A stretch of DNA of 64,000 nt from Proteus sp. FME41 (GCF_014897315.1 NZ_JABUYL010000003.1:208352-272351); one strand, 5' to 3'. Shown: positions 1 to 8,350, counted from the stretch's first letter. The notes: a model not told the origin generated them from the sequence alone. Made by a program: numbers and translations.

Positions 1-925
1 GCGTCCAAAATTGCTGAGATGCAGCACTTTTTTCGGCTATCCAATGATTATTTAAACCTGAAAAAGAGAGTTGTTCAAAATTTGCCGTACTGGGTAAATA
101 TAAATGAATACCACTCACTGTCATTTGCTGTTTAGCGTGACCTTTATTTTTCCAATTAATAATTTCAGGAATAAATTCTGGCTTTTCTTGAGAAAGTTGA
201 ATTAACAATGAACGAGGAGAAGATGCAATTAACTCAGATGAAACGCTTGTGGATTGCCCCATTAGTTGCATCATGACTTGTGCTGGTGCTTCTGGCTCAA
301 CATATTTTGCCAGCATTAATGTACCGAAAGCCCCTAATCCTGATAATGCCCCCGTTAACGCAAACATAACAAGCCATGGATAACTCCATAATCCAATCAC
401 ATTATGTAAATCAAAGAAAAATAGCCTCCCCCCTTGATTAAAACGGAGTCGAAAGAGTTGATAGATTTTACGGTGATGAATAACAATGCCCGTTATTAGT
501 AATAGCGCAAAAATAAAACCAAATAAGCTAATAAATAACCGACCAGAGAACCCCATAAATAGATTTTTATGTAGATTAACAATAGGAGAGATAATTTCTC
601 TGACTGTAATTTCTTCACCCGTTTGTGCATTTAATTGTAGCGAACAATCCCCCATTCCTTGGCAAAAAGTAATAATAGGGTGATCAATAGATGCTAATTT
701 CACACTATTAAAACCATTTTCACCTAAAAGATATTCACCTTTTACTAATAACTGATCTAACGGCAATAATTCTCTATTTAACGGTTTAAATTGAGCCCAT
801 AAATTTAAATTTTCATGTGCTAATGACCATGTGCCTGTAAATAAAATAATAAATAATAAAATACCGAATAAGCTTCCAGTTTGGCGATGAAGTAGTGAAA
901 ACTGGCGTTTTAATGTTGCTTTCAT
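1..925 (-). CDS. PepSY-associated TM helix protein (3' end beyond window)
   Basis: Inner-membrane protein of the PepSY-associated TM family (PiuB-like), often linked to siderophore receptors and thought to help in ferric-siderophore reduction or handling. The frame is open from the ATG at 925 to the window edge (about 308 codons seen). Residues 1-12 are basic, followed by a hydrophobic helix (about 18-34); a second helix follows an LHKNLFMGF stretch near residue 125, and a third a WSYPWLVMFALTGALSG stretch. The ATG overlaps the TGA of the upstream small gene (ATGA), so the two are probably translationally coupled and belong to the receptor operon. Family call is from motif memory; exact role is inference. 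Confidence 0.8.
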   Translation of the reverse strand, partial: MKATLKRQFSLLHRQTGSLFGILLFIILFTGTWSLAHENLNLWAQFKPLNRELLPLDQLLVKGEYLLGENGFNSVKLASIDHPIITFCQGMGDCSLQLNAQTGEEITVREIISPIVNLHKNLFMGFSGRLFISLFGFIFALLLITGIVIHHRKIYQLFRLRFNQGGRLFFFDLHNVIGLWSYPWLVMFALTGALSGLGAFGTLMLAKYVEPEAPAQVMMQLMGQSTSVSSELIASSPRSLLIQLSQEKPEFIPEIINWKNKGHAKQQMTVSGIHLYLPSTANFEQLSFSGLNNHWIAEKSAASQQFWT

Positions 926-1176
926 AAAGTAAACTCCAGCAAGATTAACGGTAACGACCACCAGCTCCATGCTCGCCAAAAAACCTGCTTTCCATTTACA
1001 GAAAGCAAGCTAAAACAGAGTATTCCACATAAAAATAAAACAGGTAAAAAAACGGCTGCATATAGGCGATCAAGTGGATCTACACTGGGATAAAAGGTTG
1101 CTATCAGTAATGACAGCGTAATACTTCCTATTACGCTGCCTAAAACAGCACAACTGATCAGCAGTGCTTTTTGCAT
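922..1176 (-). CDS. small two-helix membrane protein of the iron operon
   Basis: An 84-residue hydrophobic protein with two or three predicted membrane helices (about residues 5-28 and 38-58, perhaps also 70-82) and no recognised catalytic motif. I do not recognise a named family with certainty; small proteins in this position next to PepSY proteins and siderophore receptors are often annotated as iron-transport associated (DUF3649-like), which is a guess. Its start overlaps the stop of the TonB receptor (TAATG) and its stop overlaps the start of the PepSY gene (ATGA), so all three appear to be one translationally coupled unit. Confidence 0.75.
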   Translation of the reverse strand: MQKALLISCAVLGSVIGSITLSLLIATFYPSVDPLDRLYAAVFLPVLFLCGILCFSLLSVNGKQVFWRAWSWWSLPLILLEFTL

Positions 1177-3368
1177 TAGAAATCAGCCTTGATATTCAAC
1201 ATAACGTTACGTGGTTCGCCATAACGGTTATTCCATTGAGGTGAGAAAAGGCTTGAGTAATAACGTTTATCAAAGACGTTATTTACATTTAATGCCGCAG
1301 ACCAGTTTTCATTAATTTGATATCCTAACCGCGAATTAAATACCACATAGCCCCCTTGGCGTAACGTAATGTCCCCATTAGTTTTGCTATATTCACTTTG
1401 CGCTTGAATACCCCCACCCACACTCCATTTACGTGCATCCCAAGGTAACTGATAATTTGTCCACGCTCTGACCATATGGCGAGGCACTAATGAGTTAAAA
1501 CTATTGCCTTGATTAACCGTGTCTTCTTTATATTCTGTATCGGTATAGGTATAACCGACAGAGAGATCCCAAAACGGTGATAAATAGCCTGTACCTTCAA
1601 TATCAACACCTTGGCTTACGACTTTCCCGCCACTAATCAAATAGGTATTAAAACCACCACCAGGGTGTGCAGGATCTTCTTGAGGATTATTTTTCATCTC
1701 AATACGGAAAACTGCCGCGGATACATTAAGTCCGCCATTCATCAACGCCCCTTTAATACCACTTTCAACAGTTTGACCTTCTACCGGTTTTAACATCTCA
1801 CCATCCCAGGTTTTTCCTGTTTGTGGTTGGTAAACCGTGGAATAACTGCCATACCACGACCATTGAGGTGCAAAGTCCCAAATCAAACCACCATAAGGGG
1901 TAATTTTTCCATTTTCAGTAAACTTATCTTGAGGCTTTGTTACCTCCCACCAGCTCGCTCTCGCCCCTGCAACTAATGTAACTGGCTCAATAAGCTTGAT
2001 CCGACTCATTCCATAAAGGCCTGTTTGTTCTGTTTTTGTTGCACCCGAAGAGGAATAACCCGTTATCTGTGGTTTGGGTACACTATGTGGGTCCCAGCGA
2101 TAGATATTCACGGATACGTTGAGAGGATCTTTAAATTGCCCAGTATGCTGTTCTTCACTGGCTTTCGAGTAGCTCATTCCCACAATCACATCATGCTGTA
2201 AGCCCCAGCCATTAAGTTTACCTGTGACGTTGGTGTCAAGACTGGTTTGATAGTTATGAAACTTATATGCTCCCCCCATCAGCATGGCACCGTCACCCGT
2301 TTCAGGATCGATATTTCCCCATGCCCCCGCATATAACAGACGCGCTTTGGCATATTGATAATCAGCATTCACTTTAAATAACCAATCATCATTAATTTGA
2401 TGTTCAATTCCGGTAAATAAACGAGTGGTATCCCATTTGAATTTATCCCAATCAGCATCTAAATAGGTTTTACGAGAAAGGTGTAAATCGCTACCATCTT
2501 TTCCCATTGGCACACCAGCCATATTGGTGATGGAGTCTATTGTTTGATATTGAATACCTGTACGTAATAGTGTGTTAGCCGTTAAGTCCGCATCCACTGT
2601 GGCATAAATTAAGCGAGTCTTTTGATCTGAAATATCATAGAAAAAATCTTTATCTTCCCACGCCATTACGACTCGGCCACGTACACTCCCTTCTTGATTT
2701 AAACGTCCACCCACATCGACTTCACCGCGATAACGGTTCCAACTTCCAGCCGTAAATGTTGCTTTTAATTGATCGTCTAAAGGTGCGTGTTTACGTACCA
2801 TATTGACGGTTGCCGCAGGATTTCCCATTCCATGCATTAATCCGTTAGAACCTTTTAAGATTTCAACACGTTCATATACCGCCATATCTTGTGGCGAACT
2901 AGCCATATTCCCCATTAAAGCGGGAACACCATCAAGCTCAAAAGAGTTAATTTGAAAACCACGAGCATAATAAGCTGTTGTTAATAAAACAAAAGGCGCA
3001 CTGGTGACACCATTTACACGGGTCATCACATCATCTAAGGTTGTCAGGTTCTGCTTTTCTATCTGCTCTCTGTCTATCACAGAAACGGTTTGAGGGATCT
3101 CTCTAGGCTTAAGTGCCATTTTACTTAATGTACTAACGCCTGGAGCAAGGTTATCGCGGTGTTGTGCTGCACTTTCCGTCACCACCAAAACATCGACTTC
3201 TTTATTATTTTCTGTTGCTGTATTTGCGATAGCCGACAGTGAAAATAGAGCGGTAGAACACAAAATAGCGCATTGTGTTAATGCCAGTTTATTGTGTATA
3301 CGTTGATTTAATACAGGTGATAATTTCTCTGTTTTATCTAATTTAGCTAAAGTCGAAATGTAGGCCAT
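1176..3368 (-). CDS. TonB-dependent ferric-siderophore receptor
   Basis: Outer-membrane receptor of 730 residues in the FhuE/FpvA-like siderophore receptor family. A long N-terminal signal peptide ends near residue 49 (SAIA-N). A candidate TonB box lies at EVDVLVV (about 57-63). The plug has the family-typical PQTVSVI, YYARGF and ILKGSNGL...GNPAATVN segments (about 93-190), followed by a beta-barrel ending in the aromatic terminus IKADF. It lies downstream of two YbtPQ-like ABC genes and an AraC regulator, and is followed by two overlapping membrane genes. A Fur-like box and a shared operator motif precede it. No siderophore synthesis genes are visible, so it may take up a foreign siderophore (inference). 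Confidence 0.92.
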   Translation of the reverse strand: MAYISTLAKLDKTEKLSPVLNQRIHNKLALTQCAILCSTALFSLSAIANTATENNKEVDVLVVTESAAQHRDNLAPGVSTLSKMALKPREIPQTVSVIDREQIEKQNLTTLDDVMTRVNGVTSAPFVLLTTAYYARGFQINSFELDGVPALMGNMASSPQDMAVYERVEILKGSNGLMHGMGNPAATVNMVRKHAPLDDQLKATFTAGSWNRYRGEVDVGGRLNQEGSVRGRVVMAWEDKDFFYDISDQKTRLIYATVDADLTANTLLRTGIQYQTIDSITNMAGVPMGKDGSDLHLSRKTYLDADWDKFKWDTTRLFTGIEHQINDDWLFKVNADYQYAKARLLYAGAWGNIDPETGDGAMLMGGAYKFHNYQTSLDTNVTGKLNGWGLQHDVIVGMSYSKASEEQHTGQFKDPLNVSVNIYRWDPHSVPKPQITGYSSSGATKTEQTGLYGMSRIKLIEPVTLVAGARASWWEVTKPQDKFTENGKITPYGGLIWDFAPQWSWYGSYSTVYQPQTGKTWDGEMLKPVEGQTVESGIKGALMNGGLNVSAAVFRIEMKNNPQEDPAHPGGGFNTYLISGGKVVSQGVDIEGTGYLSPFWDLSVGYTYTDTEYKEDTVNQGNSFNSLVPRHMVRAWTNYQLPWDARKWSVGGGIQAQSEYSKTNGDITLRQGGYVVFNSRLGYQINENWSAALNVNNVFDKRYYSSLFSPQWNNRYGEPRNVMLNIKADF

Positions 3369-3389
3369 ACCTATCCCAAAATATTCAAA

Positions 3390-3404
3390 TGATAATGGTT
3401 ATCA
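3390..3404 (-). promoter_or_regulatory. Fur-box-like site before the siderophore receptor
   Basis: Matches the 7-1-7 Fur consensus (TGATAAT-N-ATTATCA) at 13 of 14 positions, 22 bp upstream of the receptor start. Suggests iron repression of the receptor operon. Confidence 0.7.
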
Positions 3405-3431
3405 CTCTATCAACTTTGGGATTATAGTATT

Positions 3432-3459
3432 TTAGATTGCCAGATTATCTCTTTCGATT
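3432..3459. promoter_or_regulatory. split operator, copy A (receptor)
   Basis: TTAGATTGC, 10 bp, then CTTTCGATT. The same two 9-mers with the same 10-bp spacing occur at 6891-6918 in front of the ABC transporter genes. The near end lies 64 bp upstream of the receptor ATG. The 19-bp repeat of half-sites fits an AraC-family activator, for which the candidate is encoded at 7038-7931 (inference). Confidence 0.6.
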
Positions 3460-3483
3460 GCCAATCGATATTGATTGGCAATC
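3456..3483. repeat. 11-bp inverted repeat between ABC gene and receptor
   Basis: Arms GATTGCCAATC (3456-3466) and GATTGGCAATC (3473-3483) are perfectly complementary around a 6-bp centre. It overlaps the end of operator copy A. In the direction of the minus-strand genes no T-run follows, so it is more likely a protein-binding or RNA-processing element than an intrinsic terminator. Confidence 0.6.
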
Positions 3484-3500
3484 AATAAAGATTTAAAAAC

Positions 3501-5141
3501 TCAATATTTGCCACAAAAATGCGAAAACCATATTGAAGACAATAGCAGTGTATTAGGTGAACCTTCAGCGATGACGTTACCATTATCAAGCACAATTACG
3601 TGATCAGCACGCTTAGCAATATCAGGATCATGCGTGATCACTACACGTGTGGAGGTGAGCTTTTCAAGATAACATATCACTTTTTCACGACTCACTGTAT
3701 CAAGGCTCGCCGTCGGCTCATCTAAAAATAAGATTTTGGGATTGGCTAATAATGAACGCGCTAAACATAGCCGCTGTTTTTGCCCACCAGAATAACGATC
3801 GCCCTGATCGCCTATGTCTTCATCTAAATCAATGAATGTTAAAGGTAAATTTAATGCGCTAAGCAACTTCAGAATATCATTATCACTGACTGTTGATTGC
3901 TCATTTTGTAATAACGACCAACGCAAGGTGCCTCTAATTAATTGATTATGTTGAAAAACGATTTGCCTCGTGTCTGCTAAAACATCTTCTGATAATTGGT
4001 TAACGTTTTTATCACCGTAATAAACAGCCCCTTTATCAGCATCAATTAAACGGGCTAGAGTACGTAATAATGTTGTTTTACCTGCACCAGAACTGCCTAC
4101 TATTGCCGTCATTTTTTTATCTGGACATTGAACCGTAATATTAGAAAGGATCGGCGTTCCTATCGCCTTGTTTACATCCAATTGTTCACAATAAACTTCA
4201 TCACTTTTAGGTGTATCACTTTGTGTTGGACTTTGTAATATGAGGGTATCAAGTGCATTTTTTATTGAAGTAATTGATTGTTTACTTTGCCTTAATGCTT
4301 GATCAATATGTGAAAGTTGGAACAAGGGTTCAATAAACCGAGCAATTAAAACGACGACTGCCAGCCACTGCGTTAAGGAAAGAGTATTCGCATCAACATT
4401 CATGGCTCCAATAACTAAAACAGCAATAAAAATGACCTGAATACAAAGAGAAAAAATCAAATGATAGGGCAAACTTCGTTGTAATAACTGCACTTGTTGG
4501 TGATGTTGTGCTAATAAATCTTGCTGCAGTTGCTGTGAGAACAACGTATTCCGTCCACTTTTTCGTAATAACGCCTGATGCTGTGCAAAATCAGCCAATG
4601 TTTTTGCTGCAACGTTCTCTGCCGTTTGAAGTGTTGCCTCTTGTTTATACAATCCTTTGGCACTTATTCGCATCACTACAACAAGCGATAGTGCCGCCGT
4701 GATAAAAATAAAAGCAAAGGTTAAATTATAAAATAAAAGCCCAATAATCACCGTTAAGGGTGTGACAATCACACTAATGGCAGGCGCAAGTAAATGAGCT
4801 GGAATACTCATCGCACTCATTGCGGCACCTGAGCAGAGTGTTTGCGCTTGAGGGGGTGGCGTTAAACTACGGGGTAAGTGATAAATTAATGCTTGAACTA
4901 AGATTTTCATGACTGTTGTGCCTGCAAGAAAACCTTTTAACGTCGCGATATATTGAAAAATAAGCGTAATGAGTGTTAACCCAGCTAATAACCATAAGTA
5001 TTGGCTAACATCTTGTCCCCAATAAATAATAATGGGCAATAACAATAGCCCGCATAGCCCTTCTAAAATGGCGCTAATCACCATAAAAGCAAGGGGAAAT
5101 TTTAAAGATAACAGTAATGAAACAAAGGGATTAGCCTTCAT
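3501..5141 (-). CDS. ABC transporter, exporter-fold permease-ATPase (YbtQ-like)
   Basis: A 546-residue half transporter: six-helix membrane domain (about 1-300) fused to an ATPase with Walker A GSSGAGKT (about 349), signature YSGGQKQRL (about 450), Walker B ILFLDEP (about 470) and the H-loop VITHD. Start taken at the ATG at 5141 because AAGGAG lies 6 bp before it; an in-frame start at 5219 lacks this. It overlaps the end of the preceding ABC gene by 11 bp, so both are probably made together as a heterodimer. Exporter-fold pairs next to siderophore receptors, as YbtP/YbtQ of the yersiniabactin system, work as importers of ferric siderophores in the inner membrane; that role here is inference. 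Confidence 0.85.
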   Translation of the reverse strand: MKANPFVSLLLSLKFPLAFMVISAILEGLCGLLLLPIIIYWGQDVSQYLWLLAGLTLITLIFQYIATLKGFLAGTTVMKILVQALIYHLPRSLTPPPQAQTLCSGAAMSAMSIPAHLLAPAISVIVTPLTVIIGLLFYNLTFAFIFITAALSLVVVMRISAKGLYKQEATLQTAENVAAKTLADFAQHQALLRKSGRNTLFSQQLQQDLLAQHHQQVQLLQRSLPYHLIFSLCIQVIFIAVLVIGAMNVDANTLSLTQWLAVVVLIARFIEPLFQLSHIDQALRQSKQSITSIKNALDTLILQSPTQSDTPKSDEVYCEQLDVNKAIGTPILSNITVQCPDKKMTAIVGSSGAGKTTLLRTLARLIDADKGAVYYGDKNVNQLSEDVLADTRQIVFQHNQLIRGTLRWSLLQNEQSTVSDNDILKLLSALNLPLTFIDLDEDIGDQGDRYSGGQKQRLCLARSLLANPKILFLDEPTASLDTVSREKVICYLEKLTSTRVVITHDPDIAKRADHVIVLDNGNVIAEGSPNTLLLSSIWFSHFCGKY

Positions 5142-6825
5142 TTTGCTCTCCTTGGTTCTGAACAAAATCACGATAATGTTCACACTCAAGTAGCAAATCA
5201 TCATGATTTCCCATTGCAACTAATTTCCCACCAACCATAAATATCACTCTATTTGCTTGCTGTGCTAAAGCGAGCGAATGCGTGACAATAATTCTCGTCA
5301 TTGTTTTATTTTTCAACGCATTAAAGATGTATTGTGTATTGTCAGGATCAAGTGCTGAAGATGGCTCATCCGCCAATAACAAGGGACTGTTGGCAATAAA
5401 GGCTCGAGCAATTGCCAAACGTTGAGCCTCACCGCCCGAAAGTGGCGTTTCATCATTGATAACCGTAGATAAACCTTGAGGTAAGTGAGCAACTACGTCA
5501 GAAAAATGTGTTTCATCCATCGCAGACTGTAATTGGGTTTCGCTACAATCTGGATTAAATAACAATAGGTTATCTTTAATGGAATAAGGCAATGGTTGGC
5601 TGTTTTGCATCACCACAGTGGTGATTTGGTTTAATGCATGACGTGAATATGCTTGTAAGCACTTATTCTCAATTAAGATCTCACCTGATGTTGCATCCAT
5701 AAAACGAGCAATCAGTTGCAATAAAGAACTTTTACCCGCACCAGAAGGCCCAACAATGGCAATAAATTCTCCTTTTTTAATTTCAAAATTAATATTATTA
5801 AGGATCACTTTATTACCATATGAAAGGCGAACAGAGTGTGCTGTTAACGCGACAGCATGAGATATCGTCTCTGTCGATAAATCACCATATTGCATTTCAG
5901 GCTGATTTAATAATTGCTGTATCCGCTGCGCTGATTTTTTTGCTGCACGTAAAGCGTCACCGCCATGCCCCATCGCCATAACAGGCTCTGCAATACGTCT
6001 TAATAATAAAATAAACAGTAATAAATCGGCCAATGGTAACGCTTGTTCAAAAACAGTAGCACCCAGTAATAGCCATCCCGTTAATAATGTTGCACTCAAT
6101 AATAACTGGGTAAGCGATCCTAATAATCCGACTCGTTTAACCCAATTTTGAAAATGAAAAACAAAATTAAATAGTGCTTTCTCTGTTTTATCAACAATAC
6201 CTTTATGCGGAAATTGACGTGCTACAAGTGGGTTTTCAGCAAGAAGTTGATAATCTTCAAAGAGTGTTTTCATTGCCTCATCACGTTGTTCACAATACAT
6301 TTGATAACGAGATGATTGTGTTTGTTTAAAACAAAAGTAAGCAATGATTAAAGGAATGAGAGAGAAAGCCAGTAAAAAAAGATTTACTGTTGATAACACG
6401 ATAATGGCAATAACAGGCACAATAATTAATTGCACGATATCAGCGGGTGCATGAGCAATTAATTGATGTAATGCTTTGATATCGCGCTGAACATATTGAT
6501 TAATACCATTTTTCCCTTGATTAACGAACCAATTCAACGGTAATTTTTGCATTTTTTCTGATAATGCTAACCGTAATTGATAAGTTAATTTGGCATCCAT
6601 TAAATGCGTTAAATGAAAAGCAAGAGTCTGTGAAATAAGCCATACAACGCCACCAATAACCGTAATGGTTAACCAAAACGTATTAGCTGAAGGGAAAGAA
6701 ATAATAAGTTGATAGAGTGCCAGCCAAGGTACTAAAGAACTAAAACCAGCAACAGCTTGTAGTAACAGCGCACTTATTAATAAAGTGCGATAAGGTCGCA
6801 ACAACACCCATAATTCATTATGCAT
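5131..6825 (-). CDS. ABC transporter, exporter-fold permease-ATPase (YbtP-like)
   Basis: First gene of the transporter pair, 564 residues. N-terminal six-helix membrane domain (about 1-290) and C-terminal ATPase with Walker A GPSGAGKS (about 359), signature LSGGEAQRL, Walker B LLLADEP and H-loop IVTHS. The start is set at ATG 6825, with GGAG 6 bp upstream; a GTG at 6852 in the same frame is less likely. With that start, the operator copy B ends 66 bp upstream, nearly the same distance as copy A from the receptor start. Probable role: half of an inner-membrane ferric-siderophore importer like YbtP. Export of a compound cannot be excluded from sequence alone. Confidence 0.85.
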   Translation of the reverse strand: MHNELWVLLRPYRTLLISALLLQAVAGFSSLVPWLALYQLIISFPSANTFWLTITVIGGVVWLISQTLAFHLTHLMDAKLTYQLRLALSEKMQKLPLNWFVNQGKNGINQYVQRDIKALHQLIAHAPADIVQLIIVPVIAIIVLSTVNLFLLAFSLIPLIIAYFCFKQTQSSRYQMYCEQRDEAMKTLFEDYQLLAENPLVARQFPHKGIVDKTEKALFNFVFHFQNWVKRVGLLGSLTQLLLSATLLTGWLLLGATVFEQALPLADLLLFILLLRRIAEPVMAMGHGGDALRAAKKSAQRIQQLLNQPEMQYGDLSTETISHAVALTAHSVRLSYGNKVILNNINFEIKKGEFIAIVGPSGAGKSSLLQLIARFMDATSGEILIENKCLQAYSRHALNQITTVVMQNSQPLPYSIKDNLLLFNPDCSETQLQSAMDETHFSDVVAHLPQGLSTVINDETPLSGGEAQRLAIARAFIANSPLLLADEPSSALDPDNTQYIFNALKNKTMTRIIVTHSLALAQQANRVIFMVGGKLVAMGNHDDLLLECEHYRDFVQNQGEQNEG

Positions 6826-6890
6826 AATAATCTCCACAACATCTTGTGGCACTATAGCGAAAAGGGCATTTCCCCTCTAGCAACAAGACG

Positions 6891-6918
6891 TTAGATTGCG
6901 TGACTATTACTTTCGATT
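6891..6918. promoter_or_regulatory. split operator, copy B (ABC pair)
   Basis: TTAGATTGC at 6891-6899 and CTTTCGATT at 6910-6918, separated by 10 bp. Both 9-mers and spacing are identical to copy A at 3432-3459, whereas the surrounding sequence is not. The near end lies 66 bp upstream of the ABC gene start. Confidence 0.6.
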
Positions 6919-7037
6919 TAGACGCATTTTGCTTATTTATTAAGCAAGATAGAAACAATAGAATTAATGAAGTGTTTAATAGAGGGTAAATCAAGCGAAG
7001 AAGATAATAAATATACCGATAAACCTAATAAAATCAA

Positions 7038-7931
7038 TCAAGGTGTAAAATGCCCTTTGCGTACATCTCCCGGCAATATACCAAAACGTTTACGAAATGC
7101 GACGGAAAAATGAGCCGGTGTATAACCAACATAATAGGCAACACTTGAGATGGATTCCCCTTCATTTAGCAACATGTTATATGCGGTTTGTAAGCGATAT
7201 TCTTGTAGCCAACCATAAACAGAATTGCCAAATAATTGACGGAAACCTTGAGTGAGTTTTCGTGTATTTAATCCCACACGAGTCGCTAATATTTCAAGCT
7301 TTGGTGGAGTTTCCATTTCAGCAACTAAAATTTCTTTGGCTTGCTTTAAACTGTTTTTTTCACGCTGACTTAATGGCCGATTAACCGGATCCTGAGCATG
7401 ACATAAATATTGCAAACTTAATGAAGCAAATTCGCAGGCTTTACCAGAGTAGTAAAGTGGTTTTAAAGAATCGTGAACCGGATTTTGGAATAACTGCATG
7501 GTTAACGCCAAAAAAGTGTTATCCATAGTCAGATGATGCAACATGAGTGATTGGTTTTGTTGCAGGATAGGGGGCAATAAAATATGTTGTTGCTCAAGCC
7601 ACTGAGATGATAATTGCAATAATGTGTATCTTAGGGGATCACCAGATTTAAATTGATTCAATAAAGAATAGCGTTCAACACTATTGGCAATAAAAATACT
7701 CGGTGTCGCTATCTCTATTTTCTGCCCATTAACACTTTCACTAATCACACTTCCACTATGAACAGCCACTAAATTAAAGCCGGCTTGATAAGTCTCTTCA
7801 ATTTGCAGATCTTCTGTGGTTTCTAATACACCTTGGCGCAATAGAATTTGGTCTTGAAAGCGATATTCTTCAACCTGCTGATGCTTAGGTTGATAACCAA
7901 TATATGAATAGAATGAAGAGTGTTGAGACAT
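7038..7931 (-). CDS. AraC-family regulator of the iron cluster (YbtA/PchR-like)
   Basis: 297 residues. The C-terminal 100 residues carry two helix-turn-helix motifs of AraC/XylS type (about 205-225 LEILATRVGLNTRKLTQGF, and 250-275 ISSVAYYVGYTPAHFSVAFR), ending in the typical RKRFGILPGDVR segment. The N-terminal part has no clear domain by eye. Regulators of this type (YbtA, PchR, AlcR) bind a ferric siderophore and activate the adjacent receptor and transporter genes. It lies upstream of the ABC pair and the receptor, all on the same strand, with a Fur-like box 70 bp before its own start. Likely target: the paired 9-mer operators at 3432 and 6891. Confidence 0.85.
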   Translation of the reverse strand: MSQHSSFYSYIGYQPKHQQVEEYRFQDQILLRQGVLETTEDLQIEETYQAGFNLVAVHSGSVISESVNGQKIEIATPSIFIANSVERYSLLNQFKSGDPLRYTLLQLSSQWLEQQHILLPPILQQNQSLMLHHLTMDNTFLALTMQLFQNPVHDSLKPLYYSGKACEFASLSLQYLCHAQDPVNRPLSQREKNSLKQAKEILVAEMETPPKLEILATRVGLNTRKLTQGFRQLFGNSVYGWLQEYRLQTAYNMLLNEGESISSVAYYVGYTPAHFSVAFRKRFGILPGDVRKGHFTP

Positions 7932-8000
7932 AATAAAAAGATATCAGCAGAGTAAATAATCACCTATGTTGTCAGCTATATTGTCAAACATTCAACGAAA

Positions 8001-8015
8001 TAGCAATCATTATCA
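8001..8015 (-). promoter_or_regulatory. Fur-box-like site before the AraC regulator
   Basis: One half is a perfect ATTATCA, the other half is weak; about 11 of 14 positions match the Fur 7-1-7 consensus. It lies 70-84 bp upstream of the regulator start. Confidence 0.5.
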
Positions 8016-8074
8016 TTTATACTTAATAATCTATTTTAAAGACAGGGTGCTTGTACCACAAATCTAACAACTTG

Positions 8075-8104
8075 AAGAAAAATTGGGGGGAGAAAACCTC
8101 CCCC
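8075..8104 (-). terminator. intrinsic terminator after the hok-like gene
   Basis: On the minus strand GGGGGAG-GTTTT-CTCCCCC is followed by CAATTTTTCTT. It starts 7 bp after the stop codon of the Hok-like gene and supports that gene as a real transcription unit. Confidence 0.75.
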
Positions 8105-8110
8105 ACCAAA

Positions 8111-8254
8111 CTATTTATTGCACATCAAAATAGCTTGAACTACAGTGCTTCCATCACTAATGTTAAGCGAACATAATCGTTCGCTAACAATCACAGTAAA
8201 ACAAATCACAGTCGCACAAATAACAGTAATGCCAAATAAGGTTATTTTAGTCAA
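8111..8254 (-). CDS. Hok/Gef-type small membrane toxin
   Basis: A 47-codon frame with a TTG start. It has a short polar N-terminus, one membrane helix (about residues 6-23, IxVICATVICFTVIV) and then the family signature region ERLCSLNISDGSTVVQA, which matches the RxLCE...G..EV(A) pattern of Hok, Gef and HokE; the overall length also fits (about 50). Hok proteins depolarise the inner membrane. An AAGGAG lies 9 bp upstream of the TTG and is buried in a 7-bp hairpin (8264-8281), as expected for hok mRNA control. A terminator follows at 8075-8104, and a Sok-like RNA on the other strand covers its leader. Uncertainty: the TTG start and whether it is still active. Confidence 0.75.
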   Translation of the reverse strand: MTKITLFGITVICATVICFTVIVSERLCSLNISDGSTVVQAILMCNK

Positions 8255-8263
8255 TTTTATTGA

Positions 8264-8281
8264 CTCCTTTGTGAAAAGGAG
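8264..8281 (-). promoter_or_regulatory. hairpin sequestering the hok-like ribosome binding site
   Basis: On the minus strand CTCCTTT-TCAC-AAAGGAG forms a perfect 7-bp stem that includes the AAGGAG Shine-Dalgarno of the toxin gene. Such sequestration is a known feature of hok-family mRNAs. Confidence 0.6.
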
Positions 8282-8294
8282 ACAGAATCAAGTT

Positions 8295-8350
8295 GTTCAG
8301 GTTTGAGTCTGTCCCCGGATTTTATGAGAATAAAATTCGGGGCTTTTCTC
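8295..8350 (+). ncRNA. Sok-like antisense RNA
   Basis: Predicted small RNA of about 55 nt, opposite the leader of the Hok-like mRNA. A promoter is visible: TTGACT (8260-8265), 17 bp, CAGAAT (8283-8288). It ends in a strong hairpin, 13-bp stem with one G-U pair (8313-8325 with 8330-8342) and GAGA loop, followed by CTTTTCTCTTT. No plus-strand coding gene lies upstream that would need this terminator. Size and position relative to the toxin start fit Sok RNAs of type I toxin-antitoxin loci. The 5' end is estimated, not seen. Confidence 0.6.
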
